64,000 nucleotides of DNA. Source: Variovorax sp. 679. Lineage in GTDB: Bacteria > Pseudomonadota > Gammaproteobacteria > Burkholderiales > Burkholderiaceae_C. Positions within the stretch are counted from its first letter, which is position 1. Every line of letters begins with the position of its first letter. The notes under the pieces were generated by a model. The model saw only the letters and a list, made by a program, of their open reading frames with translations, searched no databases and had not been told where the DNA came from. A program made the position numbers and the translations under genes. Positions 9,534 to 18,330 of the stretch are shown piece after piece. The stretch is taken from NCBI RefSeq assembly GCF_003952185.1, contig NZ_RXFS01000003.1:372001-436000 (forward strand), given 5' to 3'.

Positions 9534-11288
9534 TCAGAAACTCTCGTCGACGCCCTGCGTCATCACAAGCGGTTTGACCGCCAGGTCGGGCGGTACGTTC
9601 ATCATGCGCAGGGTCTGCTGCACGACTTCGCTGAACACCGGGGCCGCTGCCAGGCCGCCGTAATACTGGCCGTCGCTGGGTTCGTCGATCATCACCGCGA
9701 CGATGATGCGCGGCTTCTCGATAGGCGCCATGCCGGTGAACCAGGCGCGGTACTTGTTGCTGGCGTAGCCCTTGCCGACCTGCTTGTGGGCCGTGCCCGA
9801 CTTGCCGCCGACCGAATAGCCGACCGTCTGCGCGCGCGTGCCGGTGCCGCCGGGGCCGGCGGCCATCTGCAGCATCTTGCGCACGGCCAGCGCGTTCGAC
9901 GGCGAGAACACGCGCACGCCCACCGGCGGCTCGGAGTTCTTGAGGATGGTCACCGGGATGAGCGAACCGTCATGCGCGAACGAGGTATACGAGTGCGCCA
10001 TCTGGAACAGCGACGCCGACAGGCCGTAGCCGTAGGCCATGGTGGCCTGCTCGACCGGCTTCCAGGTCTTCCAGGGGCGCAGCCGGCCCGTGACGGCGCC
10101 GGGGAACTGGATCTGCGGCTTCTGGCCATAGCCCAGCGCGGTGTAGGTGTCCCACATCTCGTGCGGGGTCATCTTCTGGGCGATCTTGAGCGCGCCGACG
10201 TTGCTCGACTTCTGGATCACGCCTTCGACGGTCAGCGTGCCGTAGTTGTGCGTGTCGCTGATGGTGAAGCCGCCGATCTGGTAGCGGCCAGGGCCGGTTT
10301 CGATGAGCGTCGAGGGCTTCACGCGGCCGGCCTCCAGCGCCATGCCCACCGTGATCGGCTTCATGGTCGAGCCGGGCTCGAAGGTGTCGGTGAGCGCGCG
10401 GTTGCGCAGCTGCTCGCCGGTCAGGTTCTGGCGCTTGTCGGGCACGTAGCTCGGGTAGTTGGCCAGCGCCAGCACTTCGCCGGTGACGGAGTCGAGCACC
10501 ACCACGCTGCCGGCCTTGGCCTTGCGCGCGGTCACGGCGTCGCGCAGCTTCTGGTAGGCGAAGAACTGCACCTTGCTGTCGACGCTGAGCTGGATGTCCT
10601 TGCCGTCGAGCGGCGGAACGATATCGCCCACGCCTTCGACCACGCGGCCGAGGCGGTCCTTGATGACGCGGCGCGAGCCGGCCTTGCCGGCCAGGTCCTT
10701 GTTGAAGGCCAGCTCGATGCCTTCCTGGCCGTTGTCTTCCACGTTGGTGAAGCCCACCACGTGCGCGGCGGCCTCGCCCTCGGGGTACTGGCGCTTGTAT
10801 TCCTTGCGCTGGTAGATGCCCTTGAGGTTCATCGCCGCGATCTGCTTGGCGATGGGCTCATCGACCTGGCGCTTGATCCAGACGAAGGTCTTGTCCTCGT
10901 CTTCCAGCTTCTTGTCGAAGTCCTTCTGCGACATCTCGAGCAGCTTGGCCACCTGCTTGAGCTTGGCGCGAACCTCGGGGTCGTCGCGCTCGATGTCTTC
11001 CGGAATGGCCCAGATGCTGGGTGCGACCACGCTGGACGCCAGGATGAGTCCGTTGCGGTCGAGGATGCGGCCGCGGTTGGCCGGCAGCTCGAGCGTGCGC
11101 GCAAAACGCACTTCGCCCTGCCGTTGGAAGAAGCTGTTGTTGAGCACCTGCACGTACGCAGCCCGCCCCGCCAGCATGACGAAACCCAGGGCGATGCCGG
11201 CGACGATGAACTTGCTGCGCCATACCGGCGTCTTGCTCGCGAGCAAGGGGCTGGTGGTGTAGCGCACGCTGCGATTGCCCCGGCTCAT
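9534..11288 (-). CDS. ftsI: Division-specific peptidoglycan transpeptidase FtsI (PBP3)
   Basis: Class B penicillin-binding protein that cross-links septal peptidoglycan with FtsW. The 584-residue protein has a short cytoplasmic tail, one membrane anchor (about residues 27-47), the periplasmic pedestal domain starting at NRGRILDRNG, and a transpeptidase domain with all three active-site motifs: STMK (nucleophile Ser307), SSN (361-363) and KSGT (496-499). Length and motif spacing are normal. The start overlaps the ftsL stop by four bases. Confidence 0.97.
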   Translation of the reverse strand: MSRGNRSVRYTTSPLLASKTPVWRSKFIVAGIALGFVMLAGRAAYVQVLNNSFFQRQGEVRFARTLELPANRGRILDRNGLILASSVVAPSIWAIPEDIERDDPEVRAKLKQVAKLLEMSQKDFDKKLEDEDKTFVWIKRQVDEPIAKQIAAMNLKGIYQRKEYKRQYPEGEAAAHVVGFTNVEDNGQEGIELAFNKDLAGKAGSRRVIKDRLGRVVEGVGDIVPPLDGKDIQLSVDSKVQFFAYQKLRDAVTARKAKAGSVVVLDSVTGEVLALANYPSYVPDKRQNLTGEQLRNRALTDTFEPGSTMKPITVGMALEAGRVKPSTLIETGPGRYQIGGFTISDTHNYGTLTVEGVIQKSSNVGALKIAQKMTPHEMWDTYTALGYGQKPQIQFPGAVTGRLRPWKTWKPVEQATMAYGYGLSASLFQMAHSYTSFAHDGSLIPVTILKNSEPPVGVRVFSPSNALAVRKMLQMAAGPGGTGTRAQTVGYSVGGKSGTAHKQVGKGYASNKYRAWFTGMAPIEKPRIIVAVMIDEPSDGQYYGGLAAAPVFSEVVQQTLRMMNVPPDLAVKPLVMTQGVDESF

Positions 11289-11656
11289 CGTGTGGCCCTC
11301 GCTGCGGTGGCTGGCTTGGTCGCCGGCTTGGCGGCCGGCTTGGACGTGGTCGTCGGCGCGGGCGCCACCGGCGCGACCGCCGGGATCACGGAACCGTCCG
11401 GGCGCACGTACTGCGTGATCGCCGGGGAGGTGGTGCGCATCTGCAGCTGCTCCTTGGCGAGCTTCTCGACGCGCAGTGGCGTGGCCTGCGCGCGCTTCTC
11501 GACCTGCAGGCGGTCGCGCTCGGTTTCCAGTCGGCGGGCGTCCTGCTGCACGCGGTCGAGCTCGGTGTAGAGCTGGCGCGACAGGTACTGGGTGTGCACA
11601 AGGTACAAAGCCGTCGCAATGACGGCCATCAGCAGGAGCAGGTTCACACGGGCCAT
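11285..11656 (-). CDS. ftsL: Cell division protein FtsL
   Basis: Small bitopic divisome protein expected to work with FtsB and FtsQ to activate FtsWI. The 123 residues comprise one N-terminal membrane helix (about residues 4-20), a periplasmic coiled-coil stretch rich in Arg, Glu and Leu, and a C-terminal tail of roughly 35 residues made of Pro, Ala, Thr and Lys. The tail is longer than in many FtsL proteins and looks disordered. FtsL is poorly conserved in sequence, so the call leans on position between rsmH and ftsI and on the topology. Confidence 0.9.
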   Translation of the reverse strand: MARVNLLLLMAVIATALYLVHTQYLSRQLYTELDRVQQDARRLETERDRLQVEKRAQATPLRVEKLAKEQLQMRTTSPAITQYVRPDGSVIPAVAPVAPAPTTTSKPAAKPATKPATAARATR

Positions 11657-11657
11657 G

Positions 11658-12581
11658 TCAGTCGGCCTCCGTGCGTTCTGCCACTCGAAGAATGGCGCTG
11701 CGCGAACGCGGGTTGCCGCCCACCTCGGCGTCGGAGGGCTTGATGCGCTCCAGGGCGCGCAGCTTCATGGCCTTGGGCGCGGCAAACGGCGCGCGGCGGT
11801 CGTAGACCTCTTTCGAATGCTTTGCGATGAACTGCTTGACGATGCGGTCTTCGAGCGAATGGAAGCTGATCACCGCGAGCCGCCCGTGCGGCTTCAGCAC
11901 CGACAGGCTCGCCTCTAGCGCCTGTTGCAGCTCTTCAAGCTCGGCGTTGATGAAAATCCGAAAAGCCTGAAATGTGCGCGTTGCAGGGTTCTGGCCCGGC
12001 TCGCGGGTTTTGACCGTGCCAGCCACGAGCTCGGCCAGTTCGGTGGTGGTTGAAACTGGGCCCCGTTCCTGTCGGCGAGCAACAATCGCCTTTGCAATCT
12101 GAACAGCAAACCGTTCTTCGCCATAGTCACGGATCACCTCTGCAATCTGCTGTAGTTCGGCCGTTGCCAGCCACTCGGCCACACTCTCGCCGCGCGTGGT
12201 GTCCATGCGCATGTCGAGCGGGCCGTCGAAACGAAAACTGAAACCACGTACCGGGTTGTCGATCTGCGGCGAACTCACGCCCAGATCCATCAGCAGGCCG
12301 TCGACGCTGGCGTCAGGCAACTCGCCCAGCGAACGGAATCCCTGGTGGCGGATGGAAAAACGCGCATCCGAGATGCGCGCTGCTTCGGCCACTGCTTCCG
12401 CATCCTTGTCGAATGCGATTAGCCTGCCTTCCGGCGCCAGCCGCGCGAGGATCGCGCGCGCATGCCCTCCCCGGCCGAACGTGGCGTCCACGTAGGTGCC
12501 GGTCGCGGCCGTCTTGCCGGAAAGAAGAGCTTCCACCGCCTCGCCGAGCAGGACGGTCGTATGGGTCCATGGGGTGTTCAC
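11658..12581 (-). CDS. rsmH: 16S rRNA (cytosine-1402-N4)-methyltransferase
   Basis: SAM-dependent methyltransferase that modifies C1402 in the 16S rRNA decoding centre; formerly called MraW. The protein is 307 residues long. The family segments [24 protein letters not shown] (SAM-binding loop) and LGVSSPQ are visible, and the C-terminus contains [10 protein letters not shown]. Translation appears to begin at GTG (12581-12579), just after an AAGGG ribosome-binding site; no in-frame ATG precedes the conserved N-terminus. It follows mraZ by 9 bases. Confidence 0.96.
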   Translation of the reverse strand: MNTPWTHTTVLLGEAVEALLSGKTAATGTYVDATFGRGGHARAILARLAPEGRLIAFDKDAEAVAEAARISDARFSIRHQGFRSLGELPDASVDGLLMDLGVSSPQIDNPVRGFSFRFDGPLDMRMDTTRGESVAEWLATAELQQIAEVIRDYGEERFAVQIAKAIVARRQERGPVSTTTELAELVAGTVKTREPGQNPATRTFQAFRIFINAELEELQQALEASLSVLKPHGRLAVISFHSLEDRIVKQFIAKHSKEVYDRRAPFAAPKAMKLRALERIKPSDAEVGGNPRSRSAILRVAERTEAD

Positions 12582-12590
12582 AGGGCCCTT

Positions 12591-13019
12591 TCAGAACGCG
12601 AAGTCCTGAAACACATCCGGCATCTCGCCCTGGGTGGCCTCGGCCTCCTTGGCCTCGTACGTGGCCTTGTCCCAGAGTTCGAAGTGGTTGCCCATGCCCA
12701 GCAGCAGCGTGTCGCGCGTGATGCCGGTGGCCGCGCGCAGCTCGGGCGACACCAGGATGCGGCCGGTGCCGTCCATCTCGACGTCCATGGCATTGCCCAG
12801 GAAGACGCGCTTCCACCACTGCGCCGACATCGGCAGGGCGGCGATGCGCTCGCGGAATTTTTCCCATTCGGGACGGGGGAACACCATCAGGCATCCGTGC
12901 GGATGCTTGGTGATCGTGAGCTGGCCGCCTGCCGTCGCGCTCAGGACGTCACGATGCCGGGTCGGCACGGAGAGCCGCCCCTTGGCATCCAGACTGAGCG
13001 ATGAAGCGCCTTGAAACAC
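12591..13019 (-). CDS. mraZ: Transcriptional regulator MraZ
   Basis: Ring-forming DNA-binding protein with two SpoVT/AbrB-like halves that represses the dcw cluster in E. coli. The two [17 protein letters not shown] and [17 protein letters not shown] repeats are both present. The open frame extends 12 codons further upstream, but the conserved N-terminus ([10 protein letters not shown]) begins at a GTG at 13019, which gives 142 residues, the usual size. A GTG two codons earlier is closer to the AGGGG ribosome-binding site and remains possible. It is the first gene of the cluster and sits just downstream of its likely own operator. Confidence 0.94.
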   Translation of the reverse strand: MFQGASSLSLDAKGRLSVPTRHRDVLSATAGGQLTITKHPHGCLMVFPRPEWEKFRERIAALPMSAQWWKRVFLGNAMDVEMDGTGRILVSPELRAATGITRDTLLLGMGNHFELWDKATYEAKEAEATQGEMPDVFQDFAF

Positions 13020-13065
13020 GACCACGAAACCCCTGTGTTGGGAGTGCTGCGGCACCCGGAAGGGG

Positions 13066-13133
13066 CACTACCCGCACTTTTTCCCACTTAACTGCACTTT
13101 TTTGCACTGTAGCAGGAAACACTTCGGAAGCAA
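13066..13133 (-). promoter_or_regulatory. dcw promoter with phased MraZ-box array
   Basis: On the minus strand a plausible sigma-70 promoter reads TTGCTT (13133-13128), a 16-base spacer, and TACAGT (13111-13106). Overlapping and following the -10 box are AGTG elements whose GTG begins at 13107, 13097, 13087 and 13077, exactly 10 bases apart, with a fifth at 13068 (9 bases). MraZ is known to bind short direct repeats (TGGGN in E. coli) spaced one helical turn apart upstream of its own gene; the third copy here contains TGGGA. The role as autoregulatory operator is inferred from this match. Confidence 0.75.
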
Positions 13134-13176
13134 CTGGCCGTTTGGGCTATTTTTTGTAATGGAATCAACGACTTAG

Positions 13177-13204
13177 CGCCGATTCCAAATCCTTGGAATC
13201 GGCG
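13177..13204. repeat. Perfect 12-bp inverted repeat in hslU-mraZ spacer
   Basis: CGCCGATTCCAA and TTGGAATCGGCG face each other across a 4-base loop (ATCC). No run of T follows on either strand, so it is not a standard intrinsic terminator. It sits between the end of hslU and the mraZ promoter and could be a terminator-like or protein-binding site. Confidence 0.6.
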
Positions 13205-13259
13205 AATTTCGTTGAGAATTAAGCACTTAGCTCACGCAGTGAAAGTGATGCGTGAAGGA

Positions 13260-13279
13260 TTCCCCCGTTACAGGGGGAA
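13260..13279 (-). terminator. Possible hairpin terminator after hslU
   Basis: About 12 bases after the hslU stop, the minus strand can form a 7-bp stem of TTCCCCC with GGGGGAA around TGTAAC. There is no clean U-tract after it, so termination is only a possibility. Confidence 0.35.
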
Positions 13280-13291
13280 GGAGAAGCGGCT

Positions 13292-14617
13292 TCAGAGGAT
13301 GAAGCGCGAAAGGTCTTCGTCGTGACTTAGTGCCGCAAGGCGCTGGTCGACATAGGCGGCATCGATGCGGATCGATTGCCCTTCGAGGCGGGTCGCGTCG
13401 AAGCTTACCTCATCCAGCAGGCGCTCCATCACGGTCGACAAACGGCGCGCGCCGATGTTCTCGGTGCGCTCGTTCACCTCGAAGGCGATGGTGGCCAGCC
13501 GGTTCACGCCTTCGGGCGTGAATTCGAGTGTCACACCCTCGGTGGCGAGCAGCGCCTGGTATTGCTTAACGAGCGACGCGCGCGTCTGCGTGAGGATGCT
13601 CTCGAAGTCCGCCACCGACAGCGACTGCAGCTCCACACGGATCGGAAAGCGCCCCTGCAGCTCGGGGATCAGGTCGCTGGGCTTGCTCAGATGGAAGGCG
13701 CCGCTCGCGATGAACAGCATGTGGTCGGTGCGCACCACGCCGTACTTGGTGCTGACGGCCGTGCCCTCCACCAGCGGCAGCAGGTCGCGCTGCACGCCCT
13801 GGCGCGAGACGTCCGAGCCCTGTGCCTCGCTGCGGGTGGCGACCTTGTCGATCTCGTCGATGAAAACGATGCCGTTCTGCTCGGCATTGGCGATCGCCTG
13901 CGCGCGGATCTCGTCTTCGTTGACCAGCTTGGCGGCTTCCTCGTCGGTCAAGAGGCGCAGCGCCTCGGCGATCTTGAGCTTGCGCATCTTGCGCTTGCCG
14001 CCGCCGAGCTGGCCGAACATGCCGCGCAGCTGCTCGGTCATTTCCTCCATGCCGGCCGGGCCCATGATTTCGAGCGGAGCGCGGGCCTCGGCGAGGTCGA
14101 GCTCGATCTCCTTGTCGTCGAGCTGGTGCTCGCGCAGCTTCTTGCGGAAGGCCTGGCGGGTGGCGTTGCCGGTGCTGTCGGCCGCGGCACCGTCGGCGCC
14201 GCGCGCGGGGGGCAACAGCACGTCGAGGATGCGCTCCTCGGCGGCATCCTCGGCGCGCGCGCGCACTTTCACGCTCTCCGCCTCGCGGGTCTGCTTGACG
14301 GCGATCTCGGCGAGGTCGCGGATGATCGAATCGACATCCTTGCCCACATAGCCCACCTCGGTGAACTTGGTGGCCTCGACCTTGATGAAAGGAGCATCGG
14401 CCAGGCGTGCGAGGCGACGGGCGATCTCGGTCTTGCCCACGCCCGTGGGGCCGATCATGAGGATGTTCTTCGGCGTGATCTCGTGGCGCAGCTTGTCGTC
14501 GACCTGTTGGCGGCGCCAGCGATTGCGCAGGGCGATGGCCACGGCGCGCTTGGCGGCCGGCTGGCCGACGATGTGGTTGTCGAGCTCGGAGACGATCTCC
14601 TGGGGGGTCATGGACAT
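13292..14617 (-). CDS. hslU: ATP-dependent protease ATPase subunit HslU
   Basis: AAA+ unfoldase ring that feeds substrates to the HslV peptidase in the cytoplasm. The chosen ATG ([18 protein letters not shown]) gives 441 residues, the normal length; the open frame runs on upstream through hslV but without family similarity. Walker A GPTGVGKT is at residues 56-63 and Walker B is in [12 protein letters not shown]. The variable I-domain and the C-terminal sensor region (NIGARRL, then a C-terminus ending SRFIL) are present. It starts 2 bases after the hslV stop, so the two form one operon, probably heat-inducible as in other bacteria, although no heat-shock promoter was identified. Confidence 0.96.
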   Translation of the reverse strand: MSMTPQEIVSELDNHIVGQPAAKRAVAIALRNRWRRQQVDDKLRHEITPKNILMIGPTGVGKTEIARRLARLADAPFIKVEATKFTEVGYVGKDVDSIIRDLAEIAVKQTREAESVKVRARAEDAAEERILDVLLPPARGADGAAADSTGNATRQAFRKKLREHQLDDKEIELDLAEARAPLEIMGPAGMEEMTEQLRGMFGQLGGGKRKMRKLKIAEALRLLTDEEAAKLVNEDEIRAQAIANAEQNGIVFIDEIDKVATRSEAQGSDVSRQGVQRDLLPLVEGTAVSTKYGVVRTDHMLFIASGAFHLSKPSDLIPELQGRFPIRVELQSLSVADFESILTQTRASLVKQYQALLATEGVTLEFTPEGVNRLATIAFEVNERTENIGARRLSTVMERLLDEVSFDATRLEGQSIRIDAAYVDQRLAALSHDEDLSRFIL

Positions 14618-14619
14618 GG

Positions 14620-15174
14620 TCAGAGCGCTTCCACCGTGTGGTTCATGTTCGTGTAAATGCAGATTTCTCCGGCGATCGCCAGCGATTTGCGCACGATCTG
14701 CTCGGCCGAGAGCTCGGTGTTCTCGATCAGCGCCTTGGCCGCCGACTGGGCATACGCGCCACCCGAGCCGATGGCGATGACGCCGTCCTCGGGCTCCAGC
14801 ACGTCGCCGTTGCCGGTGATGATGAGGGAAGTGGTGGCGTCGGCCACGGCGAGCATGGCCTCGAGCTTGCGCAGCACGCGGTCGGTGCGCCAGTCCTTGG
14901 TGAGCTCGACCGCCGCGCGGGTCAGGTGCCCCTGGTGCTTCTCGAGCTTGGCCTCGAAGCGCTCGAAGAGCGTGAAGGCGTCGGCCGTGGCGCCGGCAAA
15001 GCCCGCGAGCACCTTGCCGTGATAGAGGCGGCGCACCTTGCGCGCCGTGCCCTTGATGACGATGTTGCCGAGAGTGACCTGCCCGTCCCCGCCGATGGCG
15101 ACCTGGTCGCCCTGGGGGGTCTTGCGGCGCACGCTCACGATGGTGGTGCCGTGAAACTGTTCCATCGCAGCCAT
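14620..15174 (-). CDS. hslV: ATP-dependent protease peptidase subunit HslV
   Basis: Proteasome-like threonine peptidase that forms a double hexamer capped by HslU. After removal of the leader the catalytic Thr becomes N-terminal: the sequence reads EQFHG followed by TTIVSVRR. The GSGGAYA segment typical of HslV lies near residue 130. The listed ATG gives 184 residues; an in-frame ATG three codons later (15165, MEQFHG) gives the more common length, and neither has a clear ribosome-binding site. It is followed directly by hslU. Confidence 0.95.
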   Translation of the reverse strand: MAAMEQFHGTTIVSVRRKTPQGDQVAIGGDGQVTLGNIVIKGTARKVRRLYHGKVLAGFAGATADAFTLFERFEAKLEKHQGHLTRAAVELTKDWRTDRVLRKLEAMLAVADATTSLIITGNGDVLEPEDGVIAIGSGGAYAQSAAKALIENTELSAEQIVRKSLAIAGEICIYTNMNHTVEAL

Positions 15175-15221
15175 CTGGGGATGCGCGACGGCAATGCAAC
15201 CGCCGCAAGGCGGCGCGGGTT

Positions 15222-16904
15222 TTAGTTTTTCCTAACCGCCACCGTTGCGTGATCGGCAATGCCTACCAGATTGAACAGTGCGGCAATGAGCCGATGCGCA
15301 TCGACGAACTGCACGCGCTCGCCGTTGGCGTCGCGCGTGCGCACCCAGCTCAGCAGCGTGCCCGCGGCGGCGAGGTCCATGCGCAGCAGCGCCGCGCACG
15401 AGATGACGGGCGCCGTGGTGTGGCGCAGGTCGTGGTCCAGCCGCTGCCAGCTCGACAGCGACTCGCCCCGCAGATCGCCCGCCAGCGCGGCGAAGCCGCT
15501 GTCGGTGGAGGGAAAGCTCTCGGAATCGCCGCCGACCGACAGCAGCGACCACACTGAACTGGGCCGGCTCGCCGGCGGCGCGGCCAGCGCGGTGCATTCG
15601 CCCTTCGGGTCCTGCCAGGAGGGCGGTGACACCTCGTAGGTGATGCAGTAGTTGAGCGCCACCAGCTCGAAGTCGTCGGGCAGGTGCATCATGCGCAGCG
15701 CCGCCAGGTGCAGCTGCCACCAGACGTCGTCGGTGCCGCGTTCGTTGTTGGGCGCGGCCTCGGACAGCACGGCCAGCAGTTGGGCCGAACCCATGAAGCG
15801 CAGCTGCACGGGCGAATCCGACCAATGGGTGAACAGCACGCGCAACGGCGCGGCGGCCTCGGGCTCGACGGCGTGCAGCGCGCGCCAGTCGAGCGTCCAG
15901 ACCGAGCCGGCCTTCGACAGCGCACGGGTGAGGTCCATCAGGCCCTCGCGCCCCAGGCGCGTGGGGCAAGTCCAGTCGGCATGGGCGCTGGCGCCTTCGG
16001 CGGCAACCCCGGCGGCCTCTTCGCTGGCGGTGACGGCCTTGACGCTGCGGGCCAGTTCCTCGAGCGAAACCCAGTCGGGGCCCATGCGCCGCATGCGCTG
16101 CGCATAGCGCATGCGGGCGGCGGCGAACTTGGCGGCGTCGCCCGTTGCACGGTAAAGGTCGAACAAGGCCCGCCAGCGGCTGTCGTCGCGCTCGGCGGCG
16201 GCGTCGTGCGCACCTTCGGGAACCGGAGTGCCCTCGGAAGAAGCCAGGGCCTGCAGCAGGATCGCCTCGGCACCGATGTCGTCGCCGTGCGCAAAGCGGA
16301 TCACCGCCTCCTCGAGCGCGCCGTCGTGCGCAAGGCGCGAGGACAACAGCGGCACGCCTTCGGCCGGGGCGACGGCTGCCGGCGCTGGCGCGCCTTGAAC
16401 CATCGTCGCCGCCACGGGCAGGGCCTCTGCGGGCTCGGAAAGCAATTCGTCGGTGTGCACCGGCGGCAGGGTCTCGGCGCCGGCGTCTGGCGGCGGGTTG
16501 ACCAGCGTTTCGCCGTTGGGCCCCCGGCCCTTCCACCACTGCTGCGACATCTGCTGCTCGATCTCGTCGATCTTCTTGAGCGTGAGCGCGCGACCCTCCG
16601 ATTTCTCGGAGGTGCTGTTGATGTTGAACGAAGACGGCGTGACCGTCGCCTCGAAGGCATGGGCCGCGGCTTCGCGCTGGCGCAGCTTGCGCAGCATGTC
16701 GAACTCGCGCCGGCGCACGAAGTCGTTGCGCTGGCGTCGCTCGATCATCTCCTTCAGCATTTCCCTGCTGTAGGTCTGGGCGGGCAGGGAGGAATCCGAG
16801 GTCGAGGCGGACGCAGGGGCATCCAGCTCCGACCAATCCTTCAGGGGATTGCGGACAAACTTGGCCACCTTGGAGAGAAGGCGGCCCGATTCTTCCTTTG
16901 GCAT
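15222..16904 (-). CDS. Uncharacterised protein with a STAS-like C-terminal domain
   Basis: Function unknown. The 560-residue protein has a charged N-terminal region with a probable coiled coil (about residues 45-85, rich in Arg and Glu), a Pro/Ala-rich linker, a middle helical region with TPR-like character (about 190-270), and a C-terminal part from about 460 that resembles a STAS/MlaB-type domain, ending [16 protein letters not shown]. No signal peptide or membrane segment was seen. It starts 48 bases after dksA on the same strand and so is probably co-transcribed. STAS domains often mediate regulation or lipid-transport contacts, but nothing here fixes a role. Confidence 0.6.
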   Translation of the reverse strand: MPKEESGRLLSKVAKFVRNPLKDWSELDAPASASTSDSSLPAQTYSREMLKEMIERRQRNDFVRRREFDMLRKLRQREAAAHAFEATVTPSSFNINSTSEKSEGRALTLKKIDEIEQQMSQQWWKGRGPNGETLVNPPPDAGAETLPPVHTDELLSEPAEALPVAATMVQGAPAPAAVAPAEGVPLLSSRLAHDGALEEAVIRFAHGDDIGAEAILLQALASSEGTPVPEGAHDAAAERDDSRWRALFDLYRATGDAAKFAAARMRYAQRMRRMGPDWVSLEELARSVKAVTASEEAAGVAAEGASAHADWTCPTRLGREGLMDLTRALSKAGSVWTLDWRALHAVEPEAAAPLRVLFTHWSDSPVQLRFMGSAQLLAVLSEAAPNNERGTDDVWWQLHLAALRMMHLPDDFELVALNYCITYEVSPPSWQDPKGECTALAAPPASRPSSVWSLLSVGGDSESFPSTDSGFAALAGDLRGESLSSWQRLDHDLRHTTAPVISCAALLRMDLAAAGTLLSWVRTRDANGERVQFVDAHRLIAALFNLVGIADHATVAVRKN

Positions 16905-16952
16905 TCGGCGGAGGCTATCGAAGACGCTGGCTTTTATCTACCTTGCTTTGTT

Positions 16953-17966
16953 TCAATCCCCGAACATCTTCTGCTTGAGTTCGCGGCGCTGCTGCGCCTC
17001 GAGCGACAGCGTTGCCGTCGGGCGGGCCAGCAGGCGGCCGACGCCGATGGGTTCGCCGGTTTCGTCGCAATAGCCGTAGTCGCCCGCGTCGATGCGCTGG
17101 ATCGACTGCTCGATCTTCTTGAGCAGCTTGCGTTCGCGGTCGCGGGTGCGCAGTTCGAGGGCGTGTTCTTCCTCGATGGTGGCGCGGTCAGCCGGGTCGG
17201 GCACGACAACCGTGTCTTCACGCAGGTGCTCGGTGGTCTCGCCGGCGTTCTCCAGGATGCCGCGCTTGAGTTCCTCGAGCTTCAGGCGGAAGAACGCCAT
17301 CTGCTTCTCGTTCATGTACTCGTCGTCGGGCATGGCGATGACTTCGGCATCGCTCAGCTCGGCGGGCGACTTGGTTTTCCAGTTGTTGACCAGTTTCGGA
17401 TCTTTCTTGATGGCGAGGGGCGGCGGCGGCACCAGCGCGTTGGAATGGGTCTGCGAGAACGTGGACTTGGCGGCCGTCGATGCCACCGACTGCGGCATCG
17501 AGGGGACGGTCAGTTGCGACAGCCGGGACACGCGGCCACCACGCGCGGCGGGTGCGGGCGTGGCGGTTTGAGCGGGCATCGAGGGTGTCGCCGGGGCGGA
17601 AGTGGAGGCGGCAGCCGTTTTTTTCATGGGTATCGGGGGGACAGAAGGAACGGCTGCAGGGCGGCCGACGGGTTTGGATGACGATGAGCCCGCGCCCGCG
17701 GTCTTGATGGCGGCAGTTGCAGGCTTGGCGGACTTCTTTGTCGCAACGGTCACGGCCTTGGCCGGTGGTGCTGCGGGCTTTTTGGACGGCGCGCTTTTCT
17801 CCTTGGTCGCGGAGCCTTGCACGGTGGCGGAAACCTTCTTCACCGCAGGTACAGCCTGCTTCGCAGCCGGCGCCTTCTTAGCGGCGGGCTTGGTTGCTGG
17901 CGTGGCCTTGGCGGCGGGTTTCTTCACGGTGACTGGCTCCTTGGACGAACTGGAACGCGCTTTCAC
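16953..17966 (-). CDS. dksA: RNA polymerase-binding factor DksA with long Ala/Lys/Pro tail
   Basis: DksA binds in the RNA polymerase secondary channel and, with ppGpp, mediates the stringent response. The C-terminal part (about residues 190-337) is clearly DksA: the coiled-coil tip DPADRA carries the conserved Asp and Ala residues, and the C-terminal ARPTA helix follows. Two features are odd. Only one of the four zinc-finger cysteines remains (Cys300; the others are Thr303, Ser321 and Ala324). About 185 extra residues precede the core, rich in Lys, Ala, Pro and Thr, and look like a histone H1-type tail. A GTG at 17966 behind a strong GGAGGAG site supports the long form. The gene follows a hairpin-rich leader and precedes a STAS-like gene. 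Confidence 0.9.
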   Translation of the reverse strand: MKARSSSSKEPVTVKKPAAKATPATKPAAKKAPAAKQAVPAVKKVSATVQGSATKEKSAPSKKPAAPPAKAVTVATKKSAKPATAAIKTAGAGSSSSKPVGRPAAVPSVPPIPMKKTAAASTSAPATPSMPAQTATPAPAARGGRVSRLSQLTVPSMPQSVASTAAKSTFSQTHSNALVPPPPLAIKKDPKLVNNWKTKSPAELSDAEVIAMPDDEYMNEKQMAFFRLKLEELKRGILENAGETTEHLREDTVVVPDPADRATIEEEHALELRTRDRERKLLKKIEQSIQRIDAGDYGYCDETGEPIGVGRLLARPTATLSLEAQQRRELKQKMFGD

Positions 17967-17994
17967 TGGGTGTCTCCTCCCATGGAGGCCCCTT

Positions 17995-18058
17995 GCGGCT
18001 TTCAGACCGCACAGGCCCCCGTTGTCGGGGTGCTCGCCAAGTGGCGAACCCCGGGGTT
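17995..18058 (-). promoter_or_regulatory. Tandem palindromes in the dksA 5' leader
   Basis: The 364-base spacer 17967-18330 between dksA and the divergent DUF945 gene holds no gene. Its dksA-proximal part has four consecutive inverted repeats: 17995-18010 (GCGG/CCGC), 18017-18030 (CCCCG TTGT CGGGG), 18034-18047 (TCGCCA/TGGCGA) and 18047-18058 (AACCCCGGGGTT). A TACAAT-like -10 box lies on the minus strand at 18160-18155 without a good -35 box. If transcription starts there, all four lie in the dksA mRNA leader. The rest of the spacer shows nothing recognisable. Confidence 0.5.
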
Positions 18059-18330
18059 ATACCCCCGAAAGCCCGCCAGAAACGTACGGCGCCCCGTGCC
18101 GGAAGTCACATCTTGTCCTTGGGAACGGGACATGGCTGCCGGAACAGGCGCGCGATTGTATAGAGAACTCGGACGCGCGGGCGAAGTCCCGGCGTGCCCT
18201 CCGACTCCGTTAGCATCGCCCGGCGCCGCCGGAGGGGGTGGCGCGCGGGCCCTGGCCTTTGTCCATATGGCGCCGGGGGCCTATCCGATCATTCCGATCT
18301 CATTCGCAAGACAGAAGAAAGCAACAAGCC

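Noticed and set aside
13177..13204. Intrinsic terminator at the 12-bp dyad
   Set aside because: No T-run on either strand; listed as an inverted repeat instead.
15195..15232. Terminator from the CCGCCGCAAGGCGG stem after the STAS-like gene
   Set aside because: The T-rich stretch is on the plus-strand side, where no gene ends; on the minus strand there is no U-tract, so no call was made.
14618..15259. Upstream extension of the hslU frame
   Set aside because: It overlaps hslV out of frame and has no similarity; the HslU family start lies at 14617 directly after the hslV stop.
18238..18330. GTG start with a GGAGGG site for the DUF945 gene
   Set aside because: It would add about 31 Arg/Pro-rich residues before the membrane anchor, which family members do not have; kept only as an alternative.
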